A stretch of 64,000 nt of DNA from an uncultured Campylobacter sp. Lineage in GTDB: Bacteria > Campylobacterota > Campylobacteria > Campylobacterales > Campylobacteraceae. The position numbers were made by a program, and so were the translations under genes. The notes beneath the pieces were generated by a model. It had not been told where the DNA came from and searched no databases. It saw nothing but the letters and a program-made list of their open reading frames with translations. Location of the stretch: positions 1 to 64,000 of the forward strand of contig NZ_CAURPW010000008.1 in assembly GCF_963526985.1 (NCBI RefSeq), read 5' to 3'. The first letter of the stretch is position 1. Every line of letters starts with the position of its first letter. Below, piece after piece: positions 19,427 to 28,557 of this stretch.

Positions 19427-19981
19427 TTAGCGGTTAAAAAGCTCGTGCACGTTGTGCGGATCGTCTTGCCCCTTAGGCACCTCGAAAAATGCGGCTTTGC
19501 TAAACCTCGCCCAGCTAGCGACGATGTTTGAGGGAAACATCTCCACGGCGTTGTTGTAATCGGTCACGGCGGCGTTGTAGGCGCGGCGCGCGGCGGAGAT
19601 CTGCTCCTCGATATCGTTTATCGTTTTTTGTAGGTGCATTACGTTTTCGTTTGCTTTTAGTTCAGGATAATTCTCCACGACGACATTTAACTTTGAGATC
19701 AGATTTGACAGCTCGCCGTTTAGCTCAAATCTCTGTTCGTCGCCCGCAGCCTTTTGGATGCCGCTTCTAAGCGCGGAGATGTTTTCTAGCAGTTCGCGCT
19801 CGTGCGTGAGATACTGCTTGACGGTGGCGACTAAATTCGGGATGAGGTCAAAACGCTTTTTTAGCTGCGTATCGACGCCTGATTTGATATTTAGGACTTG
19901 GTTTCGCTTGCCCACTAGCGAGTTATAAGTCGAAATAACGACGAGCGCGAGAACGGCGAGGACGCCTAGGACGATATACAT
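19427..19981 (-). CDS. lemA: LemA family protein
   Basis: A 184-residue LemA protein: one N-terminal membrane helix (residues 2-14), then the conserved SLVGKRNQVLNIKSGVDTQL and KKRFDLIPNLVATVKQYLTH, and a helical bundle ending with DYNNAVEMFPSNIVA. LemA is an inner-membrane protein with a periplasmic or extracytoplasmic helical domain of unknown function. AAAGGAG precedes the ATG. Probably the first gene of the lemA-DUF3137 unit. Confidence 0.92.
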   Translation of the reverse strand: MYIVLGVLAVLALVVISTYNSLVGKRNQVLNIKSGVDTQLKKRFDLIPNLVATVKQYLTHERELLENISALRSGIQKAAGDEQRFELNGELSNLISKLNVVVENYPELKANENVMHLQKTINDIEEQISAARRAYNAAVTDYNNAVEMFPSNIVASWARFSKAAFFEVPKGQDDPHNVHELFNR

Positions 19982-20903
19982 TTTACTCCTTTGATTTAAC
20001 TTTTGTTTTGATTATATCAAAAAACCGCTGAAACCGGAAATTTATACGCGTTTTGCCGCGCTAGATGCTAGGTCGCTCGGAGCTTGCGACCAAAACGCCA
20101 AATTTTACTTGCTTTTAAGCAGCTTTGCGAGCAAATCTCGGACATATGGCTAGTTGCCGTAAAATCAAAACGCGCGGCCGATTTTTGCGCTTAAATTTAA
20201 GCTTAAAAACGCAAAATACGCTTTTAGCTTTGCGTTACGGGCGGTTAAGCCCATTTTAAACAAAAATCAAAGCAGATATGCGCGGGCAAAAACGGCTCGG
20301 CGCGAGGTCTTGTCGGGCGGCGGGTAAAATCTGGCTTATAAATTTCGCCTGCACGGGCGACACGGCCTTTTTGGCGCGACAAATTCGTATCTTTTGAGGG
20401 TGATTTTACGCGAGCTAACGGCTAAATCATCGCTAAATTTGCGCCTTTTTAAGCCGCGAGAGTAAAATTAGCGTTTTAATTACGCCAAAAGAGCGCGAAC
20501 CGCATTTTCTCGCGGTTTTAGAGTTTTAAGCCGCGAGAGAAAAAATAGCGTTTTAAACGACAAAACCGCCGAGCCGTAAAATCTACCCCGCACGTTTTGC
20601 GTTTAGGCGAGGAAATTGCCGCTCGCGCCCTACGCGAAATTTAGCTGTTTCGCCGATTCTGCCCGCCTCGAGTAGATAAATTAAAAGCCTAGAGAGCAAG
20701 AGCACGGATTTACGCTGCGCATAAACGGCAAATTTGCGACTTTGCGCCGTAAAGCAAAATATGAAACCAACCAAAAGGCGCAAATTTAAGGTGCGCATAA
20801 AAACTAGACCAAAGCGCTTTAGCCTTTTAAAGCTCGCAAATTTTGCCGCAGACCCGCTTTTACCGCGTCTTGCGCGGTAAATTTCGGGATAAATCCCGGC
20901 AAA
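19982..20903. other. Spacer of 0.9 kb between lemA and a TonB receptor gene
   Basis: No supported gene. An ORF at 20583-20798 has no ribosome site or domain. The stretch contains a direct repeat (listed separately) and several GC-rich short inverted repeats. Confidence 0.4.
20447..20555 (+). repeat. Imperfect 32-base direct repeat, two copies
   Basis: Copies at 20447-20478 and 20524-20555 share TTTTAAGCCGCGAGAG and TAGCGTTTTA with few differences. The bases between them contain GAGCGCGAACCGCATT and TCTCGCGGTTTTAGAG. Meaning unknown. Confidence 0.6.
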
Positions 20904-23429
20904 TCACCACTTCATACCCGCTTCCAACCAAAAGTTGCGGCCAAGGCCGTATTCGTAGTAGTTGCCCTCGTTTGAGGCGATAAATTTTTTGTTTAAAAGA
21001 TTATTTATATCAAGATTTACAAACGCTCGAAAATCGCCGGCCAGCCGCCTTTCATAACCTATGCGCATATCCCAAGTCGCGTATGCGGGCAACTTTTGGC
21101 GCTCGTAGACGTACATCCCGCGCGTTCTATTCCAGCCGCCTAGTAGCGCGTCCGTTTTGCTCGTATAGTTTATGAAATTTGAAACGCTAAAGCCGCTAAA
21201 TTTAGCCGAGTGGCGAAATTTGGCGGTAAAAGGCACATGGTAATCAACGACCGGTAGTTCGCTTTTTTTGATGATTTTTCCGTTATACGAAACGTCGTCG
21301 TTCATCTCATCGTCTTCATAGTCCGTAAAGCTCCTACTTTGCTTAGTAAAGCTTAGCGAGCCTTCAAAATCGTTTTTTACGCCCCAAATTTCGATCGGAG
21401 CGATGTTTGCCGCGCTTAAGGTTACGATGTCGCGCTTACTTTGTCCCTCGTTGGTAAATATAGAATACCCGTTTCCGTAGCCTGATAGCGGCTCTCTTAC
21501 GTATTTCGTCGCTACTTCGTCGCGGCCTTGGCGTCTTACGTATTTGAGATTCAGCCTCGCGTTGCCGACGTCGCCGCGATAATACGCGCTAAATTCGTCG
21601 TCGTAAGGCGTCTTTAGCTCCCTGATAGGGCGGCGGTCATTAGCCAGTCCGCCGCACGTATACGCGCCGCCGTACGAGCTTCTCTCGCAAGTCTCATACA
21701 TCCTGTACACGCCGTTATACATCTTATACGCGAAAAAATTTCGTCCGTAGTAGCGGTTTAGTCCGATTCCTACGAAGTTTTTATCCGCAAATTCGTATTC
21801 GGCTAGCAGCCTCGGGGCTAAATTTACGTCGTTGTTATCGCCGTTTCGCTCGATGCGAAGTCCGGGACGAAATTTAAACGCGCCAAACCTCATCTCGTCT
21901 TCGAGATAAAGGGCGAGATTGGTTTGCGTAGCCTTGGTTTTTACGGCATAGTAGTAGGTTTTTTTCGATAGATATTGACCGACCGCGCCCTGGGAGGCGA
22001 AGCTATCGTCTATGACGCAGGTTTTATCGCCGGCGATGCACGTTCCGCTCATCAAAGGCTTTGGCGTGCCGTAGGATACGCGGGTGCGCGGTATCTCGTA
22101 GCTGCCGCTTTGTCTAGCTATCTCAAAGCCAGATTTCACCAGATGCGATGCGCCCAGCGCTTCAAATTCCTTCACGCTTGCGTCGAATTTATACGCCAGC
22201 TTGTTTTGGCGTTGCTCAAAATCGTTTAGCCCCCCTATACCCGAGCCGAAATTCGGGCTAGGATTGGTTCCCCAGTTTTTGACGTTTGAGGGTTTGTAGC
22301 CGTAGTACTCGGTATCATGCTCATAGTCGCGGCTGTTTTGCGAGGCGGAGTAGCTAAGCGTCTGCTCTAAAAATACCCCCTCAAGATCGGCCTGCGCCTC
22401 GAGAGTCGCGACGTAACCGCCGTATTTTAGCGTGAGCTGGGAGTCTAGGTACCGCTTGGCGGAGGTGTAGTTATCTAGCCTAGAGTACAAAAAGCTCGGC
22501 TTTAGCGTAAATTTATCGCTCACGCCCCAAACGCCTTTTACGAAAAGATTATCATTAGTCTGCCTGTCGTTTGGAAACGAGTATAAATTTTGATTTATCT
22601 GTTTTTTGTTGTAGTGGTTTTCTATGACGGAGCGGTGCCTCGAGTAGTCTAGCAAAAGGCCGAAATTCTGCGTCAAATACCCCTCGGCGCCGACTCTATA
22701 TCTGCGCTTTTTAAAGTCGCTCATATCGGCTAGATCGCCGTCGTCGTATCTTTGCTCGGCGGAGGCGTCTTTATAAATTTTGCTCCAATCCCCGCCCGTA
22801 TAAGAATAGCTAAGCACGCCGTGAAAGCCGCTTTTAGGGTCTCTGGTTTTAGCGTTTACGGCGCCTCCTTGAAAGCCGCCGTATCTAGCCGAGACCGCGC
22901 TATCTAGCACCTCGACGCTATCTAGCAGATCCGCATCTACGCTCATAGCCTGCGAGCCTATCGTGCTGTCGCTCCAGATGTTGTTGTGGTTATTCCACGT
23001 GCGTTTTTTAGGGTCTAGGTCGTTATTTATGCTTGCGCCGTCTAGGGTAAAGTTGTTTTGATAGTAGCTCGCGCCGTTTATACTGATATCTTGCGGAGCT
23101 AGCTCGCCCGCGCGCACGCTTTTGGCGTTTTTCGCGCTAAAGGCGACGTTTGGATTGCCTTTTAAAAGATCGGTTATGCCGTGATTTTTAGACGTTATCA
23201 GATCCATATCCGCGCGCGTTAGTTTTCCGGGTTCTTTCGTAGCGTTGGCGTCGGCGCTGACCTCGACTTTATCTAGCACGACCTCCGAGGCGTTTAGCGT
23301 ACTTAAATTTAACGCCTTTAAAGCGGTTAAATTTAAAAAGCCCCGATGGGCGTCGCGACTCGCGGCCAAATGCGAAAGCGGCAAATTTAACGCCGCGGCA
23401 GCTATCAAAAGACTAGCCGTTTTTTTCAT
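20904..23429 (-). CDS. TonB-dependent outer-membrane receptor, 841 residues
   Basis: A signal peptide is followed by an unusually long Leu/Asn/Ala-rich segment (to about residue 50), a TonB-box-like VVLDKVEVSA, a plug (ITDLLKGNPNVAFS, NNFTLDGASINN, DSVEVLDSAVSARYGGFQGGAVN) and a 22-strand-type barrel ending in FWLEAGMKW, with terminal aromatic Trp. It would import a TonB-energised ligand such as a metal chelate; the substrate is not evident. Two HMA metal-binding genes lie 320 bases upstream on the same strand, which hints at metals. The loop pairs CERSSYGGAYTC and CIAGDKTC could form disulfides. Confidence 0.9.
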   Translation of the reverse strand: MKKTASLLIAAAALNLPLSHLAASRDAHRGFLNLTALKALNLSTLNASEVVLDKVEVSADANATKEPGKLTRADMDLITSKNHGITDLLKGNPNVAFSAKNAKSVRAGELAPQDISINGASYYQNNFTLDGASINNDLDPKKRTWNNHNNIWSDSTIGSQAMSVDADLLDSVEVLDSAVSARYGGFQGGAVNAKTRDPKSGFHGVLSYSYTGGDWSKIYKDASAEQRYDDGDLADMSDFKKRRYRVGAEGYLTQNFGLLLDYSRHRSVIENHYNKKQINQNLYSFPNDRQTNDNLFVKGVWGVSDKFTLKPSFLYSRLDNYTSAKRYLDSQLTLKYGGYVATLEAQADLEGVFLEQTLSYSASQNSRDYEHDTEYYGYKPSNVKNWGTNPSPNFGSGIGGLNDFEQRQNKLAYKFDASVKEFEALGASHLVKSGFEIARQSGSYEIPRTRVSYGTPKPLMSGTCIAGDKTCVIDDSFASQGAVGQYLSKKTYYYAVKTKATQTNLALYLEDEMRFGAFKFRPGLRIERNGDNNDVNLAPRLLAEYEFADKNFVGIGLNRYYGRNFFAYKMYNGVYRMYETCERSSYGGAYTCGGLANDRRPIRELKTPYDDEFSAYYRGDVGNARLNLKYVRRQGRDEVATKYVREPLSGYGNGYSIFTNEGQSKRDIVTLSAANIAPIEIWGVKNDFEGSLSFTKQSRSFTDYEDDEMNDDVSYNGKIIKKSELPVVDYHVPFTAKFRHSAKFSGFSVSNFINYTSKTDALLGGWNRTRGMYVYERQKLPAYATWDMRIGYERRLAGDFRAFVNLDINNLLNKKFIASNEGNYYEYGLGRNFWLEAGMKW

Positions 23430-23748
23430 AATTATCCTTAGTTAAATTTATTCGTCGGTTTTGGACGTTTGCGTCAAAACCGCGCATTTTAGGCGGCGAT
23501 AAATTTTACTCGTCTTACGTTTTAGCTTTGAGGGTTGCTAAATTCGGCTAAATTTACGCCGCAAAATTTGTAAAAAGGCGACTACGATTTGCCCTCGCAG
23601 CGATTAAGCTTTGTTTTTAAACGCGCGTTAAACCGCAAATTTAAACAAAAGCCGCCTAAATTTATTCGCCGCTTAAAAAACTACGCAAAGCCGCTTTTGC
23701 TAAAAACCTAAAAACCGCGCTAAGAGCTAAATTTATCCCGCGCGGGCG
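23430..23748. other. Spacer upstream of the TonB receptor gene
   Basis: About 320 bases with no gene. The 60 bases before the receptor ATG contain an AAGGATAATT ribosome site. No clear metal-regulator box was found. Confidence 0.4.
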
Positions 23749-24015
23749 TTATTTTTCAGACTTTAAAACCGCTTGATAGCCTTGTTTTTTGAGCGCATCA
23801 ACGACGGCATTTTGGGGCAAATCGTCTTTAGCTATGATTTGAGCGGTTTTGGCTTCTAAATTTACCTCAAAATTTTTTACGCCTTTTAGCTCGCCAAGAG
23901 TCTGCACGATGACCTCGTAGCAGCTCACGCAGGACATATTAGGGATCTCGTAAACTAGCGTCTTATCCGCAAACGCCACGGCGCTAAGCGCAAAAACTAG
24001 AGCCAGCTTTTTCAT
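23749..24015 (-). CDS. Secreted heavy-metal-associated (HMA) domain protein
   Basis: An 88-residue protein: signal peptide (LALVFALSAVAFA), then one HMA ferredoxin-like domain with the metal site MSCVSC and the typical LKGVKNFEVNLEAKTAQI. Such periplasmic one-domain proteins (MerP-like) bind Cu(I), Hg(II) or similar ions. Its start overlaps the stop of the next HMA gene by four bases, so the two are translationally coupled. Which metal it carries cannot be told from sequence. Confidence 0.88.
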   Translation of the reverse strand: MKKLALVFALSAVAFADKTLVYEIPNMSCVSCYEVIVQTLGELKGVKNFEVNLEAKTAQIIAKDDLPQNAVVDALKKQGYQAVLKSEK

Positions 24016-24272
24016 TCTTTGATTCCGACTTTGTATTTTTTAGCTTGGATGGCGCGCACGACGTCCATCACGTTTGCGCCGCTATCTGCGGTGATATTTA
24101 CGTCCTTGCTTTTTAGATCAAGACTCACTCTTTTTACGCCTTTGACGCTTTTTGCGGCATCTTCGATTTTCTTGGCGCAGCCGCCGCAGTTCATGTTAGG
24201 TACGTTTAGTTCGTAGGTTTGCTCTGCTAAAATGCTGCCGCAAATCGCCGCTAAAAGTAAAATTTTCTTCAT
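24012..24272 (-). CDS. Secreted heavy-metal-associated (HMA) domain protein
   Basis: An 86-residue paralogue of the downstream gene: signal peptide (ILLLAAICGSILA) and one HMA domain with MNCGGC and VKGVKRVSLDLKSKDVNI. Two tandem periplasmic metallochaperones with slightly different CxxC loops suggest a relay or a heterodimer. It is the first gene of the pair, with an AAGGAACG ribosome site. No P-type ATPase is nearby, so the partner is encoded elsewhere or is the downstream TonB receptor system. Confidence 0.88.
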   Translation of the reverse strand: MKKILLLAAICGSILAEQTYELNVPNMNCGGCAKKIEDAAKSVKGVKRVSLDLKSKDVNITADSGANVMDVVRAIQAKKYKVGIKE

Positions 24273-24537
24273 CGTCGTTCCTTGAAAATAATATTTGATA
24301 TGAAATTGTATCAGTATATTTCTTATATATTTATTATTTTGATTTATTTTAAATGTAATGTAACCTACGTTTCTATTATATTTAAGGCAAAATTCGGCGG
24401 TAAATTTAAAATCGCCGCAGGAGGCGACGTTTATTTTAGTTCTAAATTTTACCCCTCCCGCGCCGTTTGCTTTTTGATATTTTAGCGGTTTAAGATTTAT
24501 TCGTTTATTTGCTAGCTGCTTAGTCTCGGGGCTCTTG

Positions 24538-25539
24538 CTACTTCACCCTACACCCCGTAGCTTCTGCAGCCTTGCAAACGAAATCATAGAGTTGCTGACT
24601 CAGTTCCGCTTCTTCTGGATGTTTGAATGAAAAATTATTAGGATGTGCTACTTCGTAAGGGGTTGTAGTGTGCGGAGCGTAGAATAATTTTGCGTATTCT
24701 ATCAATTTCTCTTTTAAAGGACTATCGCTATTTTCTATAATGGAAAGCAAACAGTTGTGAAATTCATCGGTTACCTTGAATACACAATTGTTTTTTGAGG
24801 GTTTCACTTTATCCAAATAACAAAATGACCAAAAGCTACACATTATGATATCCGCCTTAGAGAAATCCACGCCGTCCATTCTATTATCCACTTTTTCAGG
24901 CGGGATAATCTCTCTCTTACGCAGGTCTCCTGTCTTTTCTGCTCCGTAAAAAGAGCAGTCGTATAACAACCCTTCAAAGGTACAATCTTTTAGATTGGAA
25001 TACCAAAAAAGCGCCTTGTGGATTTCTCCACTAAAGAGACAGTCCTCTAACAGTTTGCAACTATTGAACTTTAAGCGAACATTCTTTTTGATTTGGGTAA
25101 AGCGGCAGTCTTTTAGCGTAGCCCCTATAAAATCTCCCCATTTGTATTTGCAACCGGCAAAACTGCACGATAAGAAAGTAGCGCCATTTCCGCAAATAGC
25201 ATAGGCACTCAATTGAAACATGCTTTCGTCGAAAATAACGTGATCAATCACAGGGGTAAAATCGTCTGTTTCTTCAATGGCAAAATACTGCCACACCGAG
25301 CCTGAAAAATCGGCATAGGATAGGGAAGTATGGAGAGGTTTGGATATGTTTTCCCACATATATCCATTTCGCAAAGGAACTTGCGCTCTTTCGCCTATAA
25401 GCTTAACCCCTCGGAAGTCCTGCAAACCCTCTTCGGTAAGTCCAAAGGGCGATACACTAAGGTTTTTAGTCGCCGCAAGCACGTCTTGCAAAGCGGGATA
25501 AGCATCCCAACGCTTTTTGAGTTTGATCGAAATCGCCAC
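24538..25539 (-). CDS. Pentapeptide-repeat-like protein, 333 residues
   Basis: A soluble protein with many loosely repeated A(D/N)FSG-, CSFAGCKY-, DCRFTQI- and DCTFEGLLYDCSFYGAE-type units (about residues 90-260) that suggest a right-handed beta helix of the pentapeptide family. The C-terminus is helical and Cys-containing. No signal peptide. GTG start after AAAGGAG. Base and codon use look less GC-rich at third positions than the neighbours and AAATTT words are rare, which suggests horizontal gain. Function unknown; some relatives are immunity or topoisomerase-protecting proteins, but nothing here shows that. Confidence 0.65.
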   Translation of the reverse strand: MAISIKLKKRWDAYPALQDVLAATKNLSVSPFGLTEEGLQDFRGVKLIGERAQVPLRNGYMWENISKPLHTSLSYADFSGSVWQYFAIEETDDFTPVIDHVIFDESMFQLSAYAICGNGATFLSCSFAGCKYKWGDFIGATLKDCRFTQIKKNVRLKFNSCKLLEDCLFSGEIHKALFWYSNLKDCTFEGLLYDCSFYGAEKTGDLRKREIIPPEKVDNRMDGVDFSKADIIMCSFWSFCYLDKVKPSKNNCVFKVTDEFHNCLLSIIENSDSPLKEKLIEYAKLFYAPHTTTPYEVAHPNNFSFKHPEEAELSQQLYDFVCKAAEATGCRVK

Positions 25540-25607
25540 TTTTACTCCTTTGTTAAATTCGTCTATTTGCGTAGATTTAAAGTAAAATTTGCTCGGCTAG
25601 CTCGGCT

Positions 25608-26294
25608 CTAAACGTCATTGTTTAGATCCCAGTCTATCGGCGCTTTGCCGTGCTGCGCTAGGTATAAATTCACCTTTGAAAAGTGCCTGCAACCAAAAAA
25701 CGCGCCGCGCGCTAACGGGCTTGGATGAGCCGCCGTTAGCACGAGGTGGCGCGATGCGTCGATGAGCGAAGCTTTTGCCTTAGCGGGATTACCCCAGAGC
25801 ATAAAAACGACGTTTTGGGCGCGTTCGCTAAGCTTTCTAATCGCAGCGTCCGTGAACTCCTGCCAGCCAAAATTTGAGTGCGAATTCGCCCGTCCCGCGC
25901 TAACGCTTAGCGTCGCGTTTAGCAGCAGCACGCCCTGCTTCGCCCAGTAGCTCAGATCGCCCGAATTTGGCTGCATAACGCCCAAATCATCGTAAATTTC
26001 TTTGTAGATATTTTGCAGGCTGGGCGGGATTTTGACGCCGCGCGGCACGGAGAAGCTTAGCCCCATCGCCTGCCCCGCGCCGTGATACGGGTCTTGGCCT
26101 AGGATTACGACTTTTACGACGTTAAAGGGCGTTAGATTAAAGGCGTTAAATATCAGCGCGTTTGGCGGATAGACCTCGCCCGCAGCCTTTGCGCGTAGAA
26201 AATTTTCCTTCACTCGGGCGAAATTTTCACTCAAAAACTCATCTTTTAGCGCCTCTTTCCAGCCCGCTTCGATTTGGATTTTATCTATTTGCAT
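25608..26294 (-). CDS. ung: Uracil-DNA glycosylase, family 1
   Basis: Removes uracil from DNA as the first step of base-excision repair. Motif A with the catalytic aspartate (VVILGQDPYH) and the C-terminal leucine-loop motif (AAHPSPLARG) are intact, with normal spacing and length (228 residues). I start it at ATG 26294, where AAAGGAAAAAT gives a proper ribosome site; the longer upstream frame has none. It is a single gene between the pentapeptide gene and the divergent YbaK gene. Confidence 0.95.
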   Translation of the reverse strand: MQIDKIQIEAGWKEALKDEFLSENFARVKENFLRAKAAGEVYPPNALIFNAFNLTPFNVVKVVILGQDPYHGAGQAMGLSFSVPRGVKIPPSLQNIYKEIYDDLGVMQPNSGDLSYWAKQGVLLLNATLSVSAGRANSHSNFGWQEFTDAAIRKLSERAQNVVFMLWGNPAKAKASLIDASRHLVLTAAHPSPLARGAFFGCRHFSKVNLYLAQHGKAPIDWDLNNDV

Positions 26295-26484
26295 ATTTTT
26301 CCTTTGTAAATTTGCTCTTCTTCTTTGCATTCGTTTTAGGGCAAATTTGCAAAATAATAGCCAAAAATATTTAAATTTAGACGCATTTGGTTTGCTAAAT
26401 CTTTAAAATAATCGGGAGCTGCAAGGCGGATATTTTAAAATTTGCTGTATAATCCAAACTAAAATTTAAACCAAAGGAATAGCG

Positions 26485-26973
26485 ATGTCCGAGCAAATTT
26501 TCGAGAAACTAAAAGAGCTGTTAAGCGCGCAAAACGCAAACTTTCGCGCGGTATCTCACGAAAGCGTCAAAACCTCGGCCCAGGTTGCCGTAGCGCGCGG
26601 CACGCAGCTAGGACAGGGGGCTAAGGCGCTCGTTTGCGCCATAAAAGGCGGCGGCGCCAAACGATATGTTTTGGCGGTGCTGCCTGCTGATTACAAGGCT
26701 GATTTGCAGCTCATCGCGAGCGCACTTGGCGGATCAAGAGCTAGCCTAGCAAGCCCCGACGAGGTCGCGAGGCTAACGGACTGCGTACCCGGCAGCGTTC
26801 CGCCCTTTAGCTTTTGCGAGGAGTTAGAGCTGATCGCCGATCCTAGCTTATTTACGCGCTACGACGAGCTTGCCTTCAACGCAGGCTTGCTAGATCGCTC
26901 TATCATTTTAAACGCGAAGGACTACGAACGCATCGCTCAGCCAAGGTCGGTTAAATTTGCGGTTGAGCAGTAA
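26485..26973 (+). CDS. YbaK/EbsC-type aminoacyl-tRNA editing domain protein
   Basis: A 162-residue free-standing editing domain related to YbaK and the ProRS INS domain: HESVKTSAQVAVARG, then ALVCAIKGGGAKRYVLAVLPADYK, a VPGSVPPFSF proline-rich turn and LAFNAGLLDRSIILNAKDY. These proteins hydrolyse mischarged tRNAs (Ala- or Cys-tRNAPro, or others). The precise substrate cannot be assigned. AAAGGA site before the ATG; apparently a single-gene unit. Confidence 0.85.
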   Translation: MSEQIFEKLKELLSAQNANFRAVSHESVKTSAQVAVARGTQLGQGAKALVCAIKGGGAKRYVLAVLPADYKADLQLIASALGGSRASLASPDEVARLTDCVPGSVPPFSFCEELELIADPSLFTRYDELAFNAGLLDRSIILNAKDYERIAQPRSVKFAVEQ

Positions 26974-27116
26974 AATCCGTATGATTAAATTTGACCCGAA
27001 TTTCGGCGAATCAGGTTGAATAAATTTTGCGCGATTAAATTTAAATTAGGCAAATTTGTTAGCGCGCGCCGAATTTGCCCGAAGTAGATACGGCCGCGCA
27101 AAAAGGCTAAATTTGC

Positions 27117-27368
27117 TTATTTTTGTAGCTCTTTTAGATTTTTAAAGCGGTAAATCCCGTTTTTTACGCGCTCGAAAATTTTACGGCTCTCTAGCAGTTT
27201 TATCGTCTCTATGACGGTGGGTTTGCTAGCGCTCGTTTGCTCGCAGATTTGCGAAATTTTAATACAGATGAAGCCGTTTTCATCGGCATTTTGCGCTAAA
27301 AATAAAATGATTTCCGTCTTTTTCTCGCCCAAAATTTGAGCGAAAATTTCCCTTGCTAGCCCGTCCAT
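27117..27368 (-). CDS. Small winged-helix DNA-binding protein
   Basis: An 83-residue protein that is almost all one winged helix: a helix near EKKTEIILFLAQNA, a helix-turn-helix near QICEQTSASKPTVIETIKLLE, and a basic wing FERVKNGIYRFKN. This resembles RepL/MarR-type domains. It could be a regulator or a leftover plasmid-replication-like gene; no other replication gene is nearby. I start at ATG 27368 rather than the preceding TTG, but neither has a strong ribosome site. Divergent from the exonuclease III gene. Confidence 0.6.
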   Translation of the reverse strand: MDGLAREIFAQILGEKKTEIILFLAQNADENGFICIKISQICEQTSASKPTVIETIKLLESRKIFERVKNGIYRFKNLKELQK

Positions 27369-27426
27369 CAAAGTCCGAATTTCTAAATTTTTCGCTATTA
27401 TAGCCGTTTTTTACAAAGGATAAAAT

Positions 27427-28197
27427 TTGAAACTAATCAGCTGGAACGTAAACGGACTGCGCGCCGTCGCCGCTAAAGACGGCTTTGCTTGGCTAGAGCA
27501 GCAAAAGCCCGATTTTTTGGGCCTTCAGGAGATCAAGGTACGCGAAAGCGACGTGCCCGCCGAGATTTATAAGCTCGGATTTAACGAAATCAGCGTAAAT
27601 TCGGCGACCAGAGCCGGGTATTCCGGCGTGATGAGTCTGGCTAAATTTAGCTCCGCCACGCAAAAAGCGGCGTTTTTTAACGACGACGAAGGGCGGGTTT
27701 TGGAGCATCGATTCGGCAACGTCGCGCTTTTTAACATCTACTTTCCAAACGGCCAAAAAGACGAGACTCGCCTAGCTTACAAGATGGATTTTTACGCTAA
27801 ATTTTTAGCTTATATACAGGAGCTCGTAAAACAGGGAAAAGACGTGATATTTTGCGGCGACGTAAACACCGCGCACCGCGAAATCGACCTCAAAAACCCC
27901 AAAGCAAACGCCAAAACCTCAGGCTTTTTGCCCATCGAGCGCGCGTGGCTGGACGAGGTCGTCTCGCGCGGATTTATCGACACCTTTCGGCACGTGCGCG
28001 GCGACGTCGCGGATGCGTATTCGTGGTGGAGCTACCGCTTTAACGCCCGCGCCAAAAACGTCGGCTGGAGGATCGATTATTTTTTCATTTCATCAAGCCT
28101 CAAAGACCGCCTAAAAGACGCGTTTATCCTAAGCGACGTCATGGGCTCTGATCACTGCCCCGTGGGCATAGAGATCGATTTGGACGGACTTTGCTAA
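27427..28197 (+). CDS. xth: Exodeoxyribonuclease III / AP endonuclease
   Basis: A 256-residue Xth/ExoA enzyme that cleaves abasic sites in DNA repair. Catalytic motifs are all present: WNVNGLRA, LGLQEIKV (metal-binding Glu), VIFCGDVNTAH (Asp/Asn), WRIDYFFIS and the terminal GSDHCPVGIEI (Asp-His). The start is TTG behind an AAAGGA site. The stop overlaps the start of the ynfA remnant. It lies within 2 kb of ung, so two base-excision genes sit close together but not in one operon. Confidence 0.95.
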   Translation: MKLISWNVNGLRAVAAKDGFAWLEQQKPDFLGLQEIKVRESDVPAEIYKLGFNEISVNSATRAGYSGVMSLAKFSSATQKAAFFNDDEGRVLEHRFGNVALFNIYFPNGQKDETRLAYKMDFYAKFLAYIQELVKQGKDVIFCGDVNTAHREIDLKNPKANAKTSGFLPIERAWLDEVVSRGFIDTFRHVRGDVADAYSWWSYRFNARAKNVGWRIDYFFISSSLKDRLKDAFILSDVMGSDHCPVGIEIDLDGLC

Positions 28198-28509
28198 AAG
28201 AAATCTTGCTTTATTTCGCGGCGGCGTTTTTTGAGATTTTGGGCTGCTTTAGCTTTTGGGCGTGTATTACAAAAGCGCGCTGTTTTTGGGGTTCGGCGGG
28301 GCATCGCTCGCGATGTTTGCTTTTATTTTGACGCGGGTAAATTTAGATTTGCCGGACGTGCTTACGCCGTCTACGGCGGCATTTATATCGTCTCGTCGCT
28401 GCTTTGGCTGCATTTTGTATAAAAGCAAGCCTTTACTAAATGGGGCTTAATCGGCGGCGCGATTTGCCTGCTTGGCACTTGCGCGGTGCTTTACGGCGGC
28501 AGAGGGTAA
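28191..28509 (+). pseudogene. ynfA: YnfA (UPF0060) family small membrane protein, broken
   Basis: A TTG overlapping the xth stop starts LLYFAAAFFEILGCFSFWA. The rest of a UPF0060 protein continues in other frames: YYKSALFLGFGGASLAMFAF, then FAGRAYAVYGGIYIVSSLLW, then, after an in-frame TAA, FTKWGLIGGAICLLGTCAVL. Two single-base losses and one stop codon break it; the restored length is about 106 residues, normal for this four-helix family. A nonsense codon plus shifts favours real decay over sequencing error alone. Function of the family is unknown. Confidence 0.75.
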
Positions 28510-28546
28510 ATTTAACCGCTAGAGCAATAACCGAACGATAAAAAAA

Positions 28547-28554
28547 GGGGGGGG
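28547..28554 (+). repeat. Homopolymeric G8 tract at a translation start
   Basis: Seven A followed by eight G end three bases before the ATG at 28558. The tract takes the place of a ribosome binding site. Poly-G runs of this length are the usual phase-variable sites in Campylobacter; here a length change would alter the spacing of the ribosome site, not the reading frame. Confidence 0.7.
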
Positions 28555-28557
28555 CGT

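Noticed and set aside
28191..28450. Overlapping 60-residue ORFs after xth as separate genes
   Set aside because: They are pieces of one UPF0060/YnfA protein in different frames.
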